From NCBI GenBank assembly GCA_900553025.1, contig USBT01000001.1, positions 13,275 to 77,274 on the forward strand: DNA of 64,000 nucleotides, read 5' to 3'. The notes under the pieces are model-generated. The model was not told where the DNA came from, searched no databases, and worked only from the letters and a program-made list of their open reading frames with translations. Positions 1 through 8,665 of the stretch are shown piece after piece (the first letter of the stretch is position 1; every line of letters begins with the position of its first letter). The translations under genes and the position numbers were made by a program. This DNA is from an uncultured Eubacteriales bacterium. GTDB taxonomy: Bacteria; Bacillota; Clostridia; Peptostreptococcales; Anaerovoracaceae.

Positions 1-1592
1 AAATCAGAATAATACGCAACAACAGCTTTTACAATATCACCGCCATAATACACATCTTGCCCGTCATCAGTTGTATACCATATGCTATCACTGAAAGGCT
101 TGCTTGCATCCATGCCCTTGAAATCCTTGTTTGTAATATCCACCTTGATTTCAGGATCTGATTCAATTTTTGAAATGTTTTGATTCGCAGACGACGCATC
201 AGCAATCCAGTCCTCAATAGTTTTACTTTCTTCAACCTGTGCTCCCTTTGGAGTTTTACCAGTTATCTTGTCAATTACAGTTTCATATGCTCTATCAATA
301 TTTATGGCCAATGAACTGTCTGGAGCTACTAGTTTGATTCCTAGGATTAATATAACAATGATTAAAATAATATAGAAAAGAATACTTAAAATTTTCTTCC
401 CCTTTGATTTAGGTTTATCTTCCTCATCCTTGACTTGGTCTTCATCCTTTGAATCGTTTAGCTTCACATTTTCGATTAGCTCATCATCTTTTTTATGAGT
501 TTTCTTTTGCTTGATAATATTACTGCTATCAATAACATCTTCGTCGTCAAAGATCGCATGAAAGTCGAATTTCGTTTTACTTCGATTATCTGCGCGACCT
601 CTTCTATTTCTTCTTGATTTGAGTTCATCTTCTGATGGTTCTGATTGTGAATCAGCTTGTCCTTCTTGTAACTCGACTCCTTCAGGCTCGGATATGATTG
701 AGTCATTTTCATCTCCATCGTTTTTGACTTCGATATCTCCCTCACTGCCCTTTCTTTCGCTAGGGATATGTTCTCCATTTCCTGCTTCCTTGGGTCGATC
801 GCCGTCTTCCAAAACTCCCACGCCTGAGTTTTCGATTTCTCCCGATATGTCGCCATTTGACCTTGGCTTAAGAAATAGGGGCGAATCTAATTCGCTCTCT
901 TGCCCTCCTTTCTTAGCCTCTGAAGAAGAATCGTCACTAGTGCAGAATTCCTTTTCGTCATCCTCTATCTCCTGAAATCCGTCATCATTTTTAAGTTTTT
1001 CATATTCCTTGTCTAATAATCGTTGAAATTCTTCATTTTTTTTATTAAAGGTGTAGAACTTGTTTACAGCAACCGAATCTCCGTTTTCAACAAAATCAGC
1101 ATCTGATTTGCCAGAAAAGTCCTGATTATTCGTCTTATCTTCAAACAAAAAACTCTGGAGATCAACATCATCATTATTTTGAACTGATTTGTCGCCGTCA
1201 TGTATTTGGGTAGCGAAAAAGAAACTGTCGGTTTTTCTCCCTTTTGTATCTCTCCTTATTTTAGTAGAATCATTATCTTGATTTCCTGACATCAAAACAT
1301 CATTCCAGTCAATACTTACTTTTTTCTCTTTTCTTTGGTCATCAGATGGAAATCCATCGAGATCCCAGTTGAAATTTGCTGTTCTTTTGAGATTAATATC
1401 CTTAATACTTTTTTCAGGAGTTTGAGAATCCGTTCTGCCAGCTGTCTTTTGTTGAACCTCATGCGGATTATTCGCTTCATTACTGAAATTTTCAAAACTC
1501 TGCATTTTATCTATCGGCTCAACCTTGCTACCACAATAGCTACAAAATTTAGAATCATCATTTATAGATTTACCACATTCTTTACAAAACAT
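1..1592 (-). CDS. Membrane-anchored zinc-ribbon protein with long acidic region (partial, runs off left edge)
   Basis: The minus strand stays open from an ATG at 1592 to base 1, at least 530 codons, and the ATG follows the ribosome site AAGGTGAG. Residues 3-20 form a small zinc ribbon with CxxC pairs at 3/6 and 17/20. Residues about 25-390 are polar and acidic low-complexity sequence, rich in D, E, N, S and K. A single hydrophobic segment lies near residues 398-420, followed by a globular outer part that includes a WYTTDDG stretch before the edge. This N-in, C-out layout (cytoplasmic zinc ribbon, membrane helix, outside domain) is common in Firmicute envelope proteins of unknown role. It follows the 184-residue membrane protein by 12 bases, so the two are probably one operon. 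Function is not recognised. The C-terminus is outside the window. Confidence 0.8.
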   Translation of the reverse strand, partial: MFCKECGKSINDDSKFCSYCGSKVEPIDKMQSFENFSNEANNPHEVQQKTAGRTDSQTPEKSIKDINLKRTANFNWDLDGFPSDDQRKEKKVSIDWNDVLMSGNQDNDSTKIRRDTKGRKTDSFFFATQIHDGDKSVQNNDDVDLQSFLFEDKTNNQDFSGKSDADFVENGDSVAVNKFYTFNKKNEEFQRLLDKEYEKLKNDDGFQEIEDDEKEFCTSDDSSSEAKKGGQESELDSPLFLKPRSNGDISGEIENSGVGVLEDGDRPKEAGNGEHIPSERKGSEGDIEVKNDGDENDSIISEPEGVELQEGQADSQSEPSEDELKSRRNRRGRADNRSKTKFDFHAIFDDEDVIDSSNIIKQKKTHKKDDELIENVKLNDSKDEDQVKDEEDKPKSKGKKILSILFYIILIIVILILGIKLVAPDSSLAINIDRAYETVIDKITGKTPKGAQVEESKTIEDWIADASSANQNISKIESDPEIKVDITNKDFKGMDASKPFSDSIWYTTDDGQDVYYGGDIVKAVVAYYSD

Positions 1593-1604
1593 ATTCTCAC
1601 CTTT

Positions 1605-2159
1605 CTAATCTCTTATTTGCTTCTCAAGCTCTTCGACGTTATACACTCTACCGAATTTATCAACACTGTCCGATCTGCTTTCAAACTTACGCTTCGGACT
1701 AGTCTTAGAATCAAGGTCAACCCCAACACCAGAAGCATTTATAATTTTCTCAATCGCCGACTCTCTAATCGAGTCGCACAAAACATCTGTATCAGAAACG
1801 GCTTTATCTCTTGCCTGAATATCTGCTAAATCCTTGGGTTCTCGAGGCATCTCCCTGCTTGACTTAGCCAAAATCATAGCCTCATCAAGAGCCTCCTGCT
1901 CATGATCTTTCTTTGAAGAATTATCAATATAAATAAAATCCCCCTGCTTTCGAAGCTGAGATATGTTGCCATTTATATCTTCTAGTATGCCCTCTATCTT
2001 ATTATAAGATTCGGCCTTCTTTTTCGAAGCAATATTAATTTTTTTGCACAAAAATACCAAGAATATTATACATAATATCACCAAAATGCATATTACAACA
2101 TTCTGTACAATTTCCTGGTTATTTACTATAAACTGACCTAATTTACCAAATATATTCAT
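1605..2159 (-). CDS. Single-pass membrane protein of unknown function, 184 aa
   Basis: The product starts MNIFGKLG and has one strongly hydrophobic helix near residues 20-40, followed by a Lys-rich stop-transfer segment and a charged cytoplasmic tail. The ATG at 2159 is chosen because GAGGA lies a few bases upstream. An upstream in-frame ATG at 2219 overlaps the -35 element of a good sigma-A promoter and cannot be in the message. The tail is predicted to be helical and carries many acidic and basic residues, with no recognised domain. The gene sits 12 bases upstream of the zinc-ribbon membrane protein, and both probably act at the membrane together. No function can be assigned. Confidence 0.7.
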   Translation of the reverse strand: MNIFGKLGQFIVNNQEIVQNVVICILVILCIIFLVFLCKKINIASKKKAESYNKIEGILEDINGNISQLRKQGDFIYIDNSSKKDHEQEALDEAMILAKSSREMPREPKDLADIQARDKAVSDTDVLCDSIRESAIEKIINASGVGVDLDSKTSPKRKFESRSDSVDKFGRVYNVEELEKQIRD

Positions 2160-2190
2160 GGCTATTCCTCGCTTACAATTATTCCACAAT

Positions 2191-2219
2191 ATTATATAAT
2201 AAAATGTCGTTGTTTTCAA
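2191..2219 (-). promoter_or_regulatory. Sigma-A promoter for the 184-aa / zinc-ribbon operon
   Basis: On the minus strand TTGAAA and TATAAT are separated by 17 bases, which puts the start of transcription about 25 bases before the ATG at 2159. Seen directly; activity is inferred. Confidence 0.7.
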
Positions 2220-2286
2220 GAAATAGCATTTTTATTTCGTCATACTATATATATTATTTTATCCTTCAAATTAGTAGCATTAATAA

Positions 2287-2313
2287 ACAAAAAAAGGACC
2301 TTCGAAAAGGTCC
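2287..2313 (-). terminator. Rho-independent terminator after the 117-aa membrane protein
   Basis: GGACCTT and AAGGTCC pair around a CGAA loop, and on the minus strand the stem is followed by seven T. It lies ten bases after the stop codon of the gene at 2324-2677. Confidence 0.85.
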
Positions 2314-2323
2314 CAATAGACAA

Positions 2324-2677
2324 TCATGTTCTTTTCTTAACAAAATACGTTTCGTATATTTCTCCCACACTAATTGCTGTCAAACCTTCAAATAACATTA
2401 GCGAAGGATAATCTCCAAATCTATTGAGCAAAACATCTATCAAAAACATAACTAAAAGACAAATCAAGCTAACTATTACCCTCTTCCAAGACGTATTCCA
2501 ATATGGGGTCTTGGCTATTTCCGTTCTAATTGCATAGTAAGCAACTAATGCAAAAGCTATTATTATTGCAGTCCAAATACTCATATATGGATCAATCTTC
2601 TGTGGTATTAAAACTGGTATCAAAAGAAGCAACACCACAACTACATCCAAAATCTTAAACAGCTTCTTCATATCCAT
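2324..2677 (-). CDS. Small membrane protein, three predicted helices, 117 aa
   Basis: The protein starts MDMKKLFK and contains hydrophobic segments near residues 8-25, 33-50 and 66-85, with a charged C-terminus ending KKRT. The first ATG is taken because AAGGGTGG lies seven bases upstream; a second ATG two codons later is possible. It is a single-gene unit with its own TTGACA/TATAAT promoter and an immediate terminator. No family is recognised; the general look is of a small integral membrane protein of unknown function. Confidence 0.65.
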   Translation of the reverse strand: MDMKKLFKILDVVVVLLLLIPVLIPQKIDPYMSIWTAIIIAFALVAYYAIRTEIAKTPYWNTSWKRVIVSLICLLVMFLIDVLLNRFGDYPSLMLFEGLTAISVGEIYETYFVKKRT

Positions 2678-2723
2678 AAAATCACCACCCTTATCCGCAT
2701 GTATTAATACATCTATTTGTTTA

Positions 2724-2751
2724 ATTATACTTAATGCGTTTTTTTTGTCAA
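2724..2751 (-). promoter_or_regulatory. Consensus sigma-A promoter for the 117-aa membrane protein
   Basis: TTGACA and TATAAT, both perfect, are spaced by 16 bases on the minus strand, about 45 bases upstream of the start codon at 2677. Confidence 0.8.
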
Positions 2752-2829
2752 GTAGAAAATTTGTATTTTTTATACAATATAATATTAATATATTTTAAGC
2801 TCAGTCTAAAAAAATAGTTCATCACATCT

Positions 2830-3615
2830 TTAAAAAGAATTTAAAAAAGTCTTGAGCCTATCTGTTTTAGGATTGTTAAAAAGCTCCTCTGGTTTTCCTT
2901 CTTCAAGTATTTTTCCATCCGCCATAAAAACAGTTCTATCCGATACATCTCTTGCAAATCCCATCTCATGAGTTACTACAACCATTGTCATGTGCTCTTT
3001 TGCAACCCCCTTCATTACATTCAAGACAGACCCTATAATTTCAGGGTCAAGGGCCGAAGTAGGCTCATCAAAAAGCATCAAATCAGGTTTCATCGCAAGA
3101 CTCCTAGCTATAGCCACACGCTGTTTTTGTCCACCTGAGATTTGAGCTGGATATACATCTGCCTTCTCAGAGAGATTCACCATTTCTAATAGCTTCAATG
3201 CATGGTCTATTACCTCATTCCTATGCAATTTCAACACCTTAATCGGTGCATAAATTATATTCTCTAGACAGGTCATATGTGGAAACAAATTAAAATGCTG
3301 AAAAACCATGCTCGTCCTTCCATCGAGAGATATTTCACCTTCTGTAGGTTCTGTGAGACCATTTATACACCTAAGTAATGTGCTCTTGCCCGAGCCTGAT
3401 GGTCCGATAATTGTCACTATCTCACTTTTATTTACTGAAAAGTCAACCCCCTTAAGCGCAGTGAAATCACCATATTTTTTTACTATCCCACGCATCTCGA
3501 GTATTTTGTTGTCATTGCATCCCAATTCTGCCGTGCCATTTTCTGCTGTGCCACATTCTGCTTCTGCCGTGCCATTTTTTCCTGAATAATAACTATCGAC
3601 GACTGATAAAAACAT
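2830..3615 (-). CDS. Polar amino-acid ABC transporter ATP-binding protein (GlnQ/HisP type)
   Basis: This is the ATPase that drives the adjacent amino-acid importer. Walker A (GPSGSGKST) lies near residues 71-79, the Q-loop glutamine at 106, the signature ISGGQKQR at 159-166, Walker B LMLFDEP at 179-185 and the H-loop histidine at 216. The start overlaps the permease stop as TGATG and follows AAGGAGGAATTCTG, so the frame and start are firm. Two oddities are seen. The first 36 residues form an extra N-terminal extension containing three GTAE repeats, which GlnQ proteins normally lack. The stretch between Walker A and the Q-loop is shorter than usual: LDGR runs straight into TSMVFQ. Both could affect coupling, but all catalytic motifs are present. 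Confidence 0.93.
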   Translation of the reverse strand: MFLSVVDSYYSGKNGTAEAECGTAENGTAELGCNDNKILEMRGIVKKYGDFTALKGVDFSVNKSEIVTIIGPSGSGKSTLLRCINGLTEPTEGEISLDGRTSMVFQHFNLFPHMTCLENIIYAPIKVLKLHRNEVIDHALKLLEMVNLSEKADVYPAQISGGQKQRVAIARSLAMKPDLMLFDEPTSALDPEIIGSVLNVMKGVAKEHMTMVVVTHEMGFARDVSDRTVFMADGKILEEGKPEELFNNPKTDRLKTFLNSF

Positions 3616-4280
3616 CAGAATTCCTCCTTTGCATCATATCTGCTAAAATGTGTTTCTAGCTTGCCTGCTACCAGAGTTATTATCAAATTTAGTAATAGAT
3701 AGATTATGGCGGTGTACAAGAAAATAGTAGTCATCGAAGTCCTGTTGACTATTCCATACGTTACCTTCATAAGCTCCATCATTCCAAGCGTTTGAGCAAG
3801 TGCCGTGTCCTTTACAAGTGTAATGACTTCGTTAAAGATTGAGGGTAAAATGGCTTTCATAGTTTGCGGAAGCACGATATCTCTTGTGGTCTGCCATTTC
3901 GTTAGGCCAAGCGAATGTGCCGCTTCAAACTGTCCTCTATCGATGCTGTTTATGCCACCTCTGTATATTTCAGCAAAATATGCAGCGTAGTTCAAAATAA
4001 ATGTAAATGCAATCGTCGAAAAAAGAGAGGGTGCAATCCCTATATTAATCGGTATGAAAAAATAAAAGAAGAACATCTGCATCAGGAGCGGTGTTCCTCT
4101 AAAAATCCATACATATCCCTGGCACAAAAGCCGAATAGGGAATATCTGGCTGTTTGCGCCAAGGGCGATAGGAAGTCCAAGAGGGAGAGAAAATACTAAA
4201 GTAGTAAGAAAGAGCTTTATGACCATAATGGTCCCCTCAAGCAGCAACTGCCAATTTTCAATCAGTGGTTTAAGTATCAT
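3615..4280 (-). CDS. Polar amino-acid ABC transporter permease (HisM/GlnP type)
   Basis: This 221-residue integral membrane protein is the usual length for the family and has about five hydrophobic helices. The cytoplasmic EAA loop that contacts the ATPase is visible near residues 140-165 (EAAHSLGLTKWQT followed by VLPQ). It lies between the binding lipoprotein (19-base gap) and the ATPase (one-base overlap), so the three genes form one transcript. The substrate is probably a polar or charged amino acid, by family membership; sequence alone does not fix it. Confidence 0.93.
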   Translation of the reverse strand: MILKPLIENWQLLLEGTIMVIKLFLTTLVFSLPLGLPIALGANSQIFPIRLLCQGYVWIFRGTPLLMQMFFFYFFIPINIGIAPSLFSTIAFTFILNYAAYFAEIYRGGINSIDRGQFEAAHSLGLTKWQTTRDIVLPQTMKAILPSIFNEVITLVKDTALAQTLGMMELMKVTYGIVNRTSMTTIFLYTAIIYLLLNLIITLVAGKLETHFSRYDAKEEF

Positions 4281-4299
4281 TTTGCCTCTCCCTCAGATT

Positions 4300-5136
4300 T
4301 TACTTAAAAACAACTATATCTTTACCAAACCATTTTTCGCTTATCTTTGCGGCTTCACCGTTGTCAATTAATGTTTTAATTGCCTCATTAACGGACTTTG
4401 TAAGCTCCTTGCCATCTTTTCTAAAGCCTATTACATAGAAATCATCTCCTAGATTATATTCAAGAGATTTCATTGACTCTCCCATATTCTTGTTCTTGTA
4501 TTCTCCAAGAACCTGGTCGATTGCAATAACATCTATTCTTCCAGCCTTCATGTCCAAAATAGCATCGTCGTACGACTTATACTCTGTGATTTTGTCCTTA
4601 AACTCATTGTATTTTTCATTTTTTCCAAGCATCTCAAGAGCTGATGAATCCGCCTGCGTCCCTATATTGTATTTTGCTAAGTCAGCTGCATTTTCAACTA
4701 CAACATCGTCCTTTTGCGTCATTAAAATTATCTTGTTATTAAGATACTTCTTAGAAAGCGACATTGCTTTTTCACGTTCAGGAGTCTGAGACATCCCGTT
4801 CCATATACAATCTATATTTTTAGATTTAAGCTCCATATCTTTGGCGTCCCAATTAATTGGCTTGAATTCTATTTTAAGGCCCATTTCTTTCGCAACTGCT
4901 GTTGCAAGATCAATATCAAAGCCAACTAGCTTCCCCTTATCATCTCTGAAGCCCATAGGTGCAAACGTGTCATCAAGTCCCACAGTAAATACACCTTCTT
5001 TTCCGAGATCTAAGCCGCCCTTGACATCATCAGATTTGTTTTGCTCATCATTACAGCCTGTTATAAAAACAACGAAAAAAATCATCAAAAGAGTAAATGC
5101 TAATGCTATAAATCTTTTACTAATTGTTTGTTTCAT
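4300..5136 (-). CDS. Amino-acid-binding lipoprotein of the ABC transporter (SBP family 3)
   Basis: The 278-residue product has a lipoprotein signal peptide ending FITGC, so Cys28 would be lipidated and the mature protein tethered outside the membrane. The body carries SBP_bac_3 features: VGLDDTFAPMGF, GFDIDLATAVAKEMG, the WN/D substrate loop and the C-terminal EKWFGKDIV. Its role is to capture an amino acid and deliver it to the permease next door. The ribosome site GAGGTGATGAA precedes the ATG. It is first in the operon and has a textbook promoter. Confidence 0.93.
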   Translation of the reverse strand: MKQTISKRFIALAFTLLMIFFVVFITGCNDEQNKSDDVKGGLDLGKEGVFTVGLDDTFAPMGFRDDKGKLVGFDIDLATAVAKEMGLKIEFKPINWDAKDMELKSKNIDCIWNGMSQTPEREKAMSLSKKYLNNKIILMTQKDDVVVENAADLAKYNIGTQADSSALEMLGKNEKYNEFKDKITEYKSYDDAILDMKAGRIDVIAIDQVLGEYKNKNMGESMKSLEYNLGDDFYVIGFRKDGKELTKSVNEAIKTLIDNGEAAKISEKWFGKDIVVFK

Positions 5137-5174
5137 TTCATCACCTCGTCTATTTAATTTAATAAAGTATCTGA

Positions 5175-5203
5175 ATTATAACATAGCGTCCGGTCTATGT
5201 CAA
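5175..5203 (-). promoter_or_regulatory. Perfect sigma-A promoter with dyad in the spacer, ABC transporter operon
   Basis: TTGACA and TATAAT are separated by exactly 17 bases on the minus strand. The spacer contains an inverted repeat, ACATAG and CTATGT eight bases apart (5181-5200), which touches the -35 element and abuts the -10. This is where a repressor would be expected to bind; the regulator is unknown. Confidence 0.85.
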
Positions 5204-5233
5204 CTCTCTAATTCGATAAAGTTTTAATTTCGT

Positions 5234-5277
5234 AAAAATCTCCTTCAAAATCAGCAAAATTGCAATTTCAAAGGAGA
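5234..5277 (-). terminator. Terminator downstream of the first NSS transporter gene
   Basis: TCTCCTT (5239-5245) and AAGGAGA (5271-5277) form a stem that on the minus strand is followed by five T. A second, weaker hairpin (TTCAGG with CCTGAA) lies at 5286-5305, between it and the gene end at 5389. Confidence 0.6.
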
Positions 5278-5388
5278 AATCTCTGCATTCAGGAAAGTGA
5301 ACCTGAATTTCATTTTGTATTATTATAAATTATTTTTGAGAAAGTTTAATGAGGAAGTTTAATTTTGATATTTTATTTTCTTTAATTT

Positions 5389-6795
5389 CTAACCAAATAT
5401 TCCGAGTTTAAAGAAGGAATCCAATTGTCCAAGTAATACCAATATCATTACAGGCGGTACAACGAACTTTATGCAAAACATATAGAATTTTTTCCAAGTA
5501 AACTTGCCATTGAGTTCTACTTCGTCCGACACGAAATCAGGAAGTACCCAGCCACAAATTATAGCGGTTAGGAGAGCACTTAGTGGCATCAGCACACCTT
5601 CTGAAACCAAATCCATTGAATCAAGCCATGTAGATTGCCCGAATATCTGTGGGAATCCGTGACTTCCAAGTCCGTCAAGAGATACGAATATAGCCTCTGC
5701 CATGATTGCAGCCGTACACCAAAATGTGATTTTCTTCTTATTGAATTTCTTAGACTTTTCTATTTTCATATCAACTACTACCGCAACAACTGTTTCTAAG
5801 AGAGAGATTGAGGATGTGATGGCAGCAATGAATACTAGAAAATACATAACAAACCCAAATATCGGCCCACCAGCTCCCATGGATGAAAATACGGTCTGTA
5901 GTGTAACAAACAGAAGTCCAGGTCCCGCAGCTGGCTCAAGTCCACCCGCAAATACCGCTGGCATAATTGCCATTCCCGCCATAACAGCTATAATTGTGTC
6001 TGCGACTGGGATAACTATTGAATTTAATTTCAAGTCTTCCTCTTTCTTAAGATATGATCCATATGTTACCATGATGCCCATTCCAAGAGATAATGAGAAG
6101 AATGCTTGACCACCTGCCGCTGCAAATACATTTACCCAACCACTTCCTTTGAAAACTTCAAAGTTTGGCTCAAATACAAACTTTAGACCTTCCGATGCTC
6201 CTGGCAAGGTAACACTTCTTACGATAACCGCAACAAGCATGAAAAATAGTGCAGGCATTGCTATCTTCGAAAACTTCTCTATACCTTCCGAGACGCCACC
6301 TCTTACAACCGCAGCTGTCAACAAAACAAATATAACTGTATATATAACTGTCTCTAGTTGATTACTAAAGAATGCTTGGAAATACTCAGCAGTTTCCATG
6401 CCAGCACCTTGATATCCCCAGCTTGCATTGAAAATATCTCCAAGATTTGCAATCATATATTTGAGAGTATATCCACCAAGCATCATGTAAAACGACATAA
6501 TTAGAAATGGCGATATTACTCCAAACCAGCCTATCGGCGCATACTTCTTGCCTAACTCTCTATACGCACCTACAACACCCTTTCCAGTCTTTCTTCCAAT
6601 ACCGAGCTCTGTAATAGTAATAATAATTCCAACGAAAGCAACAATTATAATATAAATAAATAAAAATGCAAATCCACCATTCTTACCCATCTTATACGGA
6701 AATGCCCATAGATTACCTAGTCCTACGGCAGAGCCTACCGCAGCCATCAAGAAGCCAAATTGATTGCCCCATTGACCTTTCTTTTGTTGTTCCAT
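5389..6795 (-). CDS. Neurotransmitter:sodium symporter family amino-acid transporter (first copy)
   Basis: This 468-residue polytopic protein belongs to the NSS/LeuT family, which couples sodium entry to amino-acid uptake. TM1 carries the unwound substrate and sodium motif GSAVGLGNLWAFPY near residues 17-30, and about 11-12 hydrophobic helices follow. The ATG is preceded by AGGAGG at good spacing. It has its own consensus promoter and a hairpin terminator. A paralogue of near-identical layout lies directly upstream. NSS members of anaerobes often take up hydrophobic or aromatic amino acids; the substrate here is not known. Confidence 0.93.
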   Translation of the reverse strand: MEQQKKGQWGNQFGFLMAAVGSAVGLGNLWAFPYKMGKNGGFAFLFIYIIIVAFVGIIITITELGIGRKTGKGVVGAYRELGKKYAPIGWFGVISPFLIMSFYMMLGGYTLKYMIANLGDIFNASWGYQGAGMETAEYFQAFFSNQLETVIYTVIFVLLTAAVVRGGVSEGIEKFSKIAMPALFFMLVAVIVRSVTLPGASEGLKFVFEPNFEVFKGSGWVNVFAAAGGQAFFSLSLGMGIMVTYGSYLKKEEDLKLNSIVIPVADTIIAVMAGMAIMPAVFAGGLEPAAGPGLLFVTLQTVFSSMGAGGPIFGFVMYFLVFIAAITSSISLLETVVAVVVDMKIEKSKKFNKKKITFWCTAAIMAEAIFVSLDGLGSHGFPQIFGQSTWLDSMDLVSEGVLMPLSALLTAIICGWVLPDFVSDEVELNGKFTWKKFYMFCIKFVVPPVMILVLLGQLDSFFKLGIFG

Positions 6796-6833
6796 TGAAA
6801 TATCCTCCTGTTTATCTAAAATGTGATATCACT

Positions 6834-6861
6834 ATTATACACGCCGTTTTATATTTGTCAA
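6834..6861 (-). promoter_or_regulatory. Consensus sigma-A promoter for the first NSS gene
   Basis: Perfect TTGACA and TATAAT hexamers lie 16 bases apart on the minus strand. A small palindrome, GTGATATCAC, follows just downstream of the -10 element and overlaps the expected transcript start. Confidence 0.8.
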
Positions 6862-6954
6862 CAAAAATATAAAAATTTATTATTTTTTGTTTTGTAAAAC
6901 AAATTCTTAAGAGTTTTCCATATAAAATTATATGTCTAAATCTAATGCTTTTCA

Positions 6955-6984
6955 CTAAAAATGCCGAAGAATCAATCCTCGGCA
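6955..6984 (-). terminator. Terminator after the second NSS gene
   Basis: TGCCGA (6962-6967) pairs with TCGGCA (6979-6984), with further internal pairing. On the minus strand the hairpin is followed by a T run. It separates the two NSS units. Confidence 0.75.
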
Positions 6985-7064
6985 CATTTTGTATCATACT
7001 ACGATAATTATACATTAAGTGTGGAATAATATAGTTGTTGCGTCTATATGAATCTCCTTTTCAT

Positions 7065-8456
7065 TTAAAACAATCCCCAATTAAAGAAGCCGTTAAGCTG
7101 TCCTATCAAAATGAAAATTAAGAAAATAGGCGCTAAGAACTTTATGCAGAAGTAGAAAAAGCTTTTGCTCCCAAACGATGAACCAAGCTTAATTTCATCG
7201 TCCAAAAACCCAGGCTTCAGCCAGCCTAATATTACAACCATGAACAATCCTCCAAGAGGCATCAAAAATCCCTCAGCGAAGAGATCGAATGTGTCAAGCC
7301 AAGTATCAAAGCCTAGGATGTGCGGCAATCCACCGCCACCTAATGCATCGGCAGAAACTAATGTTGAGCCTAGGCAAGCCCATATCCCTATTAGAATCGT
7401 TACAAAATTCCTTGAAGGATTTTTCCCTTTTCGTACTTGTTCATCCATAAAGGCTGAAACTGCACCTTCGAGCATACCTACTGAAGAAGTAAGCGCTGCA
7501 ATCAGTACAAGAAAATAGAATATAAAGCCAAACAACGCTCCAAACCCACCCATAGAATTAAAAACCGTCTGTAAGGTTACAAACAGTAGACTTGGTCCAG
7601 CATCGGGTTCAAGTCCAAATGCAAATACTGCAGGCATAACTGCGATTCCCGCCAAAATAGCCACGACTGTATCAGCAATAATTATTATAGCTGAGTTTTT
7701 TTCAAGGTTTTCTGATTTATTTAAATATGAACCGTATGCAATTATACATCCTGAAGAAATCGATAACGAGAAAAACATCTGTCCACCCGCTGCAGCCAGA
7801 ACGGTAATCCAGCCAGAACCGTGGAATACAGACCAGTCTGGTTTAAACATAAACGCGATACCGTCCATTGCGCCTGGCAGGGTTACGCTTCTGATAATTA
7901 CAACAATCAACATAACAAAAAGAGCCGGCATTGCAATTACAGAAAATTTCTCAATACCTCCTGAAACACCACCAAGCACAACAACAATTGTAATGGCAAG
8001 GAATATAAGTCCATAAATAATAGCTTGCCACGTATCAGAAATGAATCCCCCAAAGAAATCACCACTTTCAACACCAAGCGTTCCCCAGCTTGCGTTAAAG
8101 ATATTTCCAAAATTAGCAACTGTGTACTTTAGGCAATATCCACCTAGAGTACAATAAAAGCAAATCAGGATTAATGGCGTTAGTGTGTTAATCCATCCGT
8201 TAAATGTGAATTTACTATCGAGTTTTCTATATGCTTCGATAGCAGCTTTCTCTTGCTTACGCCCAAATGAAATCTCACCCAGCATAATACAGTATCCGAT
8301 AATAACAGCTAAAATAATATAGATTACTAAAAAAGCAAACCCTCCGTTTTTCCCCATTTTAAATGGAAATCCCCAAATGTTACCAAGGCCGACAGCCGAC
8401 CCGATGGTAGCCATAAGGAAACCAAAATTTGATTTGAATTTACCCTTATCTTCCAT
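7065..8456 (-). CDS. Neurotransmitter:sodium symporter family amino-acid transporter (second copy)
   Basis: This 463-residue NSS/LeuT-type transporter is closely similar to its downstream neighbour, with TM1 motif GSAVGLGNIWGFPF in place of NLWAFPY. About 11-12 membrane helices are seen. The start follows AGGAGG with seven bases of spacing. It has a separate promoter (8502-8530) and terminator, so the pair is probably regulated independently. The changed residues in and after the TM1 motif suggest a different amino-acid preference; this is an inference. Confidence 0.93.
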   Translation of the reverse strand: MEDKGKFKSNFGFLMATIGSAVGLGNIWGFPFKMGKNGGFAFLVIYIILAVIIGYCIMLGEISFGRKQEKAAIEAYRKLDSKFTFNGWINTLTPLILICFYCTLGGYCLKYTVANFGNIFNASWGTLGVESGDFFGGFISDTWQAIIYGLIFLAITIVVVLGGVSGGIEKFSVIAMPALFVMLIVVIIRSVTLPGAMDGIAFMFKPDWSVFHGSGWITVLAAAGGQMFFSLSISSGCIIAYGSYLNKSENLEKNSAIIIIADTVVAILAGIAVMPAVFAFGLEPDAGPSLLFVTLQTVFNSMGGFGALFGFIFYFLVLIAALTSSVGMLEGAVSAFMDEQVRKGKNPSRNFVTILIGIWACLGSTLVSADALGGGGLPHILGFDTWLDTFDLFAEGFLMPLGGLFMVVILGWLKPGFLDDEIKLGSSFGSKSFFYFCIKFLAPIFLIFILIGQLNGFFNWGLF

Positions 8457-8501
8457 AATTTAGCCTCCTAAAAAACAAAATGTAAATAATTTATAACGAG
8501 A

Positions 8502-8530
8502 AGTATATCACCATCAAAACCAATAGTCAA
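8502..8530 (-). promoter_or_regulatory. Sigma-A promoter for the second NSS gene
   Basis: TTGACT and TATACT are separated by 17 bases on the minus strand, and the -10 is extended by an upstream TG. Confidence 0.75.
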
Positions 8531-8616
8531 CGACTAAAAAGAAAAAATATTCATTATAATGATTTAATATAATAGTTTTGCAATAAAATCTTATATAACA
8601 TGCTCAAACACATTTG

Positions 8617-8625
8617 TGATATAAT
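8617..8625 (+). promoter_or_regulatory. Extended -10 promoter for the YitT-family gene
   Basis: TGATATAAT (TG, one base, TATAAT) lies 41 bases before the chosen ATG. No good -35 hexamer is seen, as is usual for extended -10 promoters. Confidence 0.55.
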
Positions 8626-8665
8626 GTTTTTAAAGTTTATTAAACAAATATCAAGGAGAGATTAT

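Noticed and set aside
476..975. Plus- and minus-strand open frames of 118-126 codons over 476-975
   Set aside because: They overlap the long minus-strand zinc-ribbon gene in other frames, have no ribosome site and show skewed composition (Ser/Pro-rich or Lys/Met-rich).
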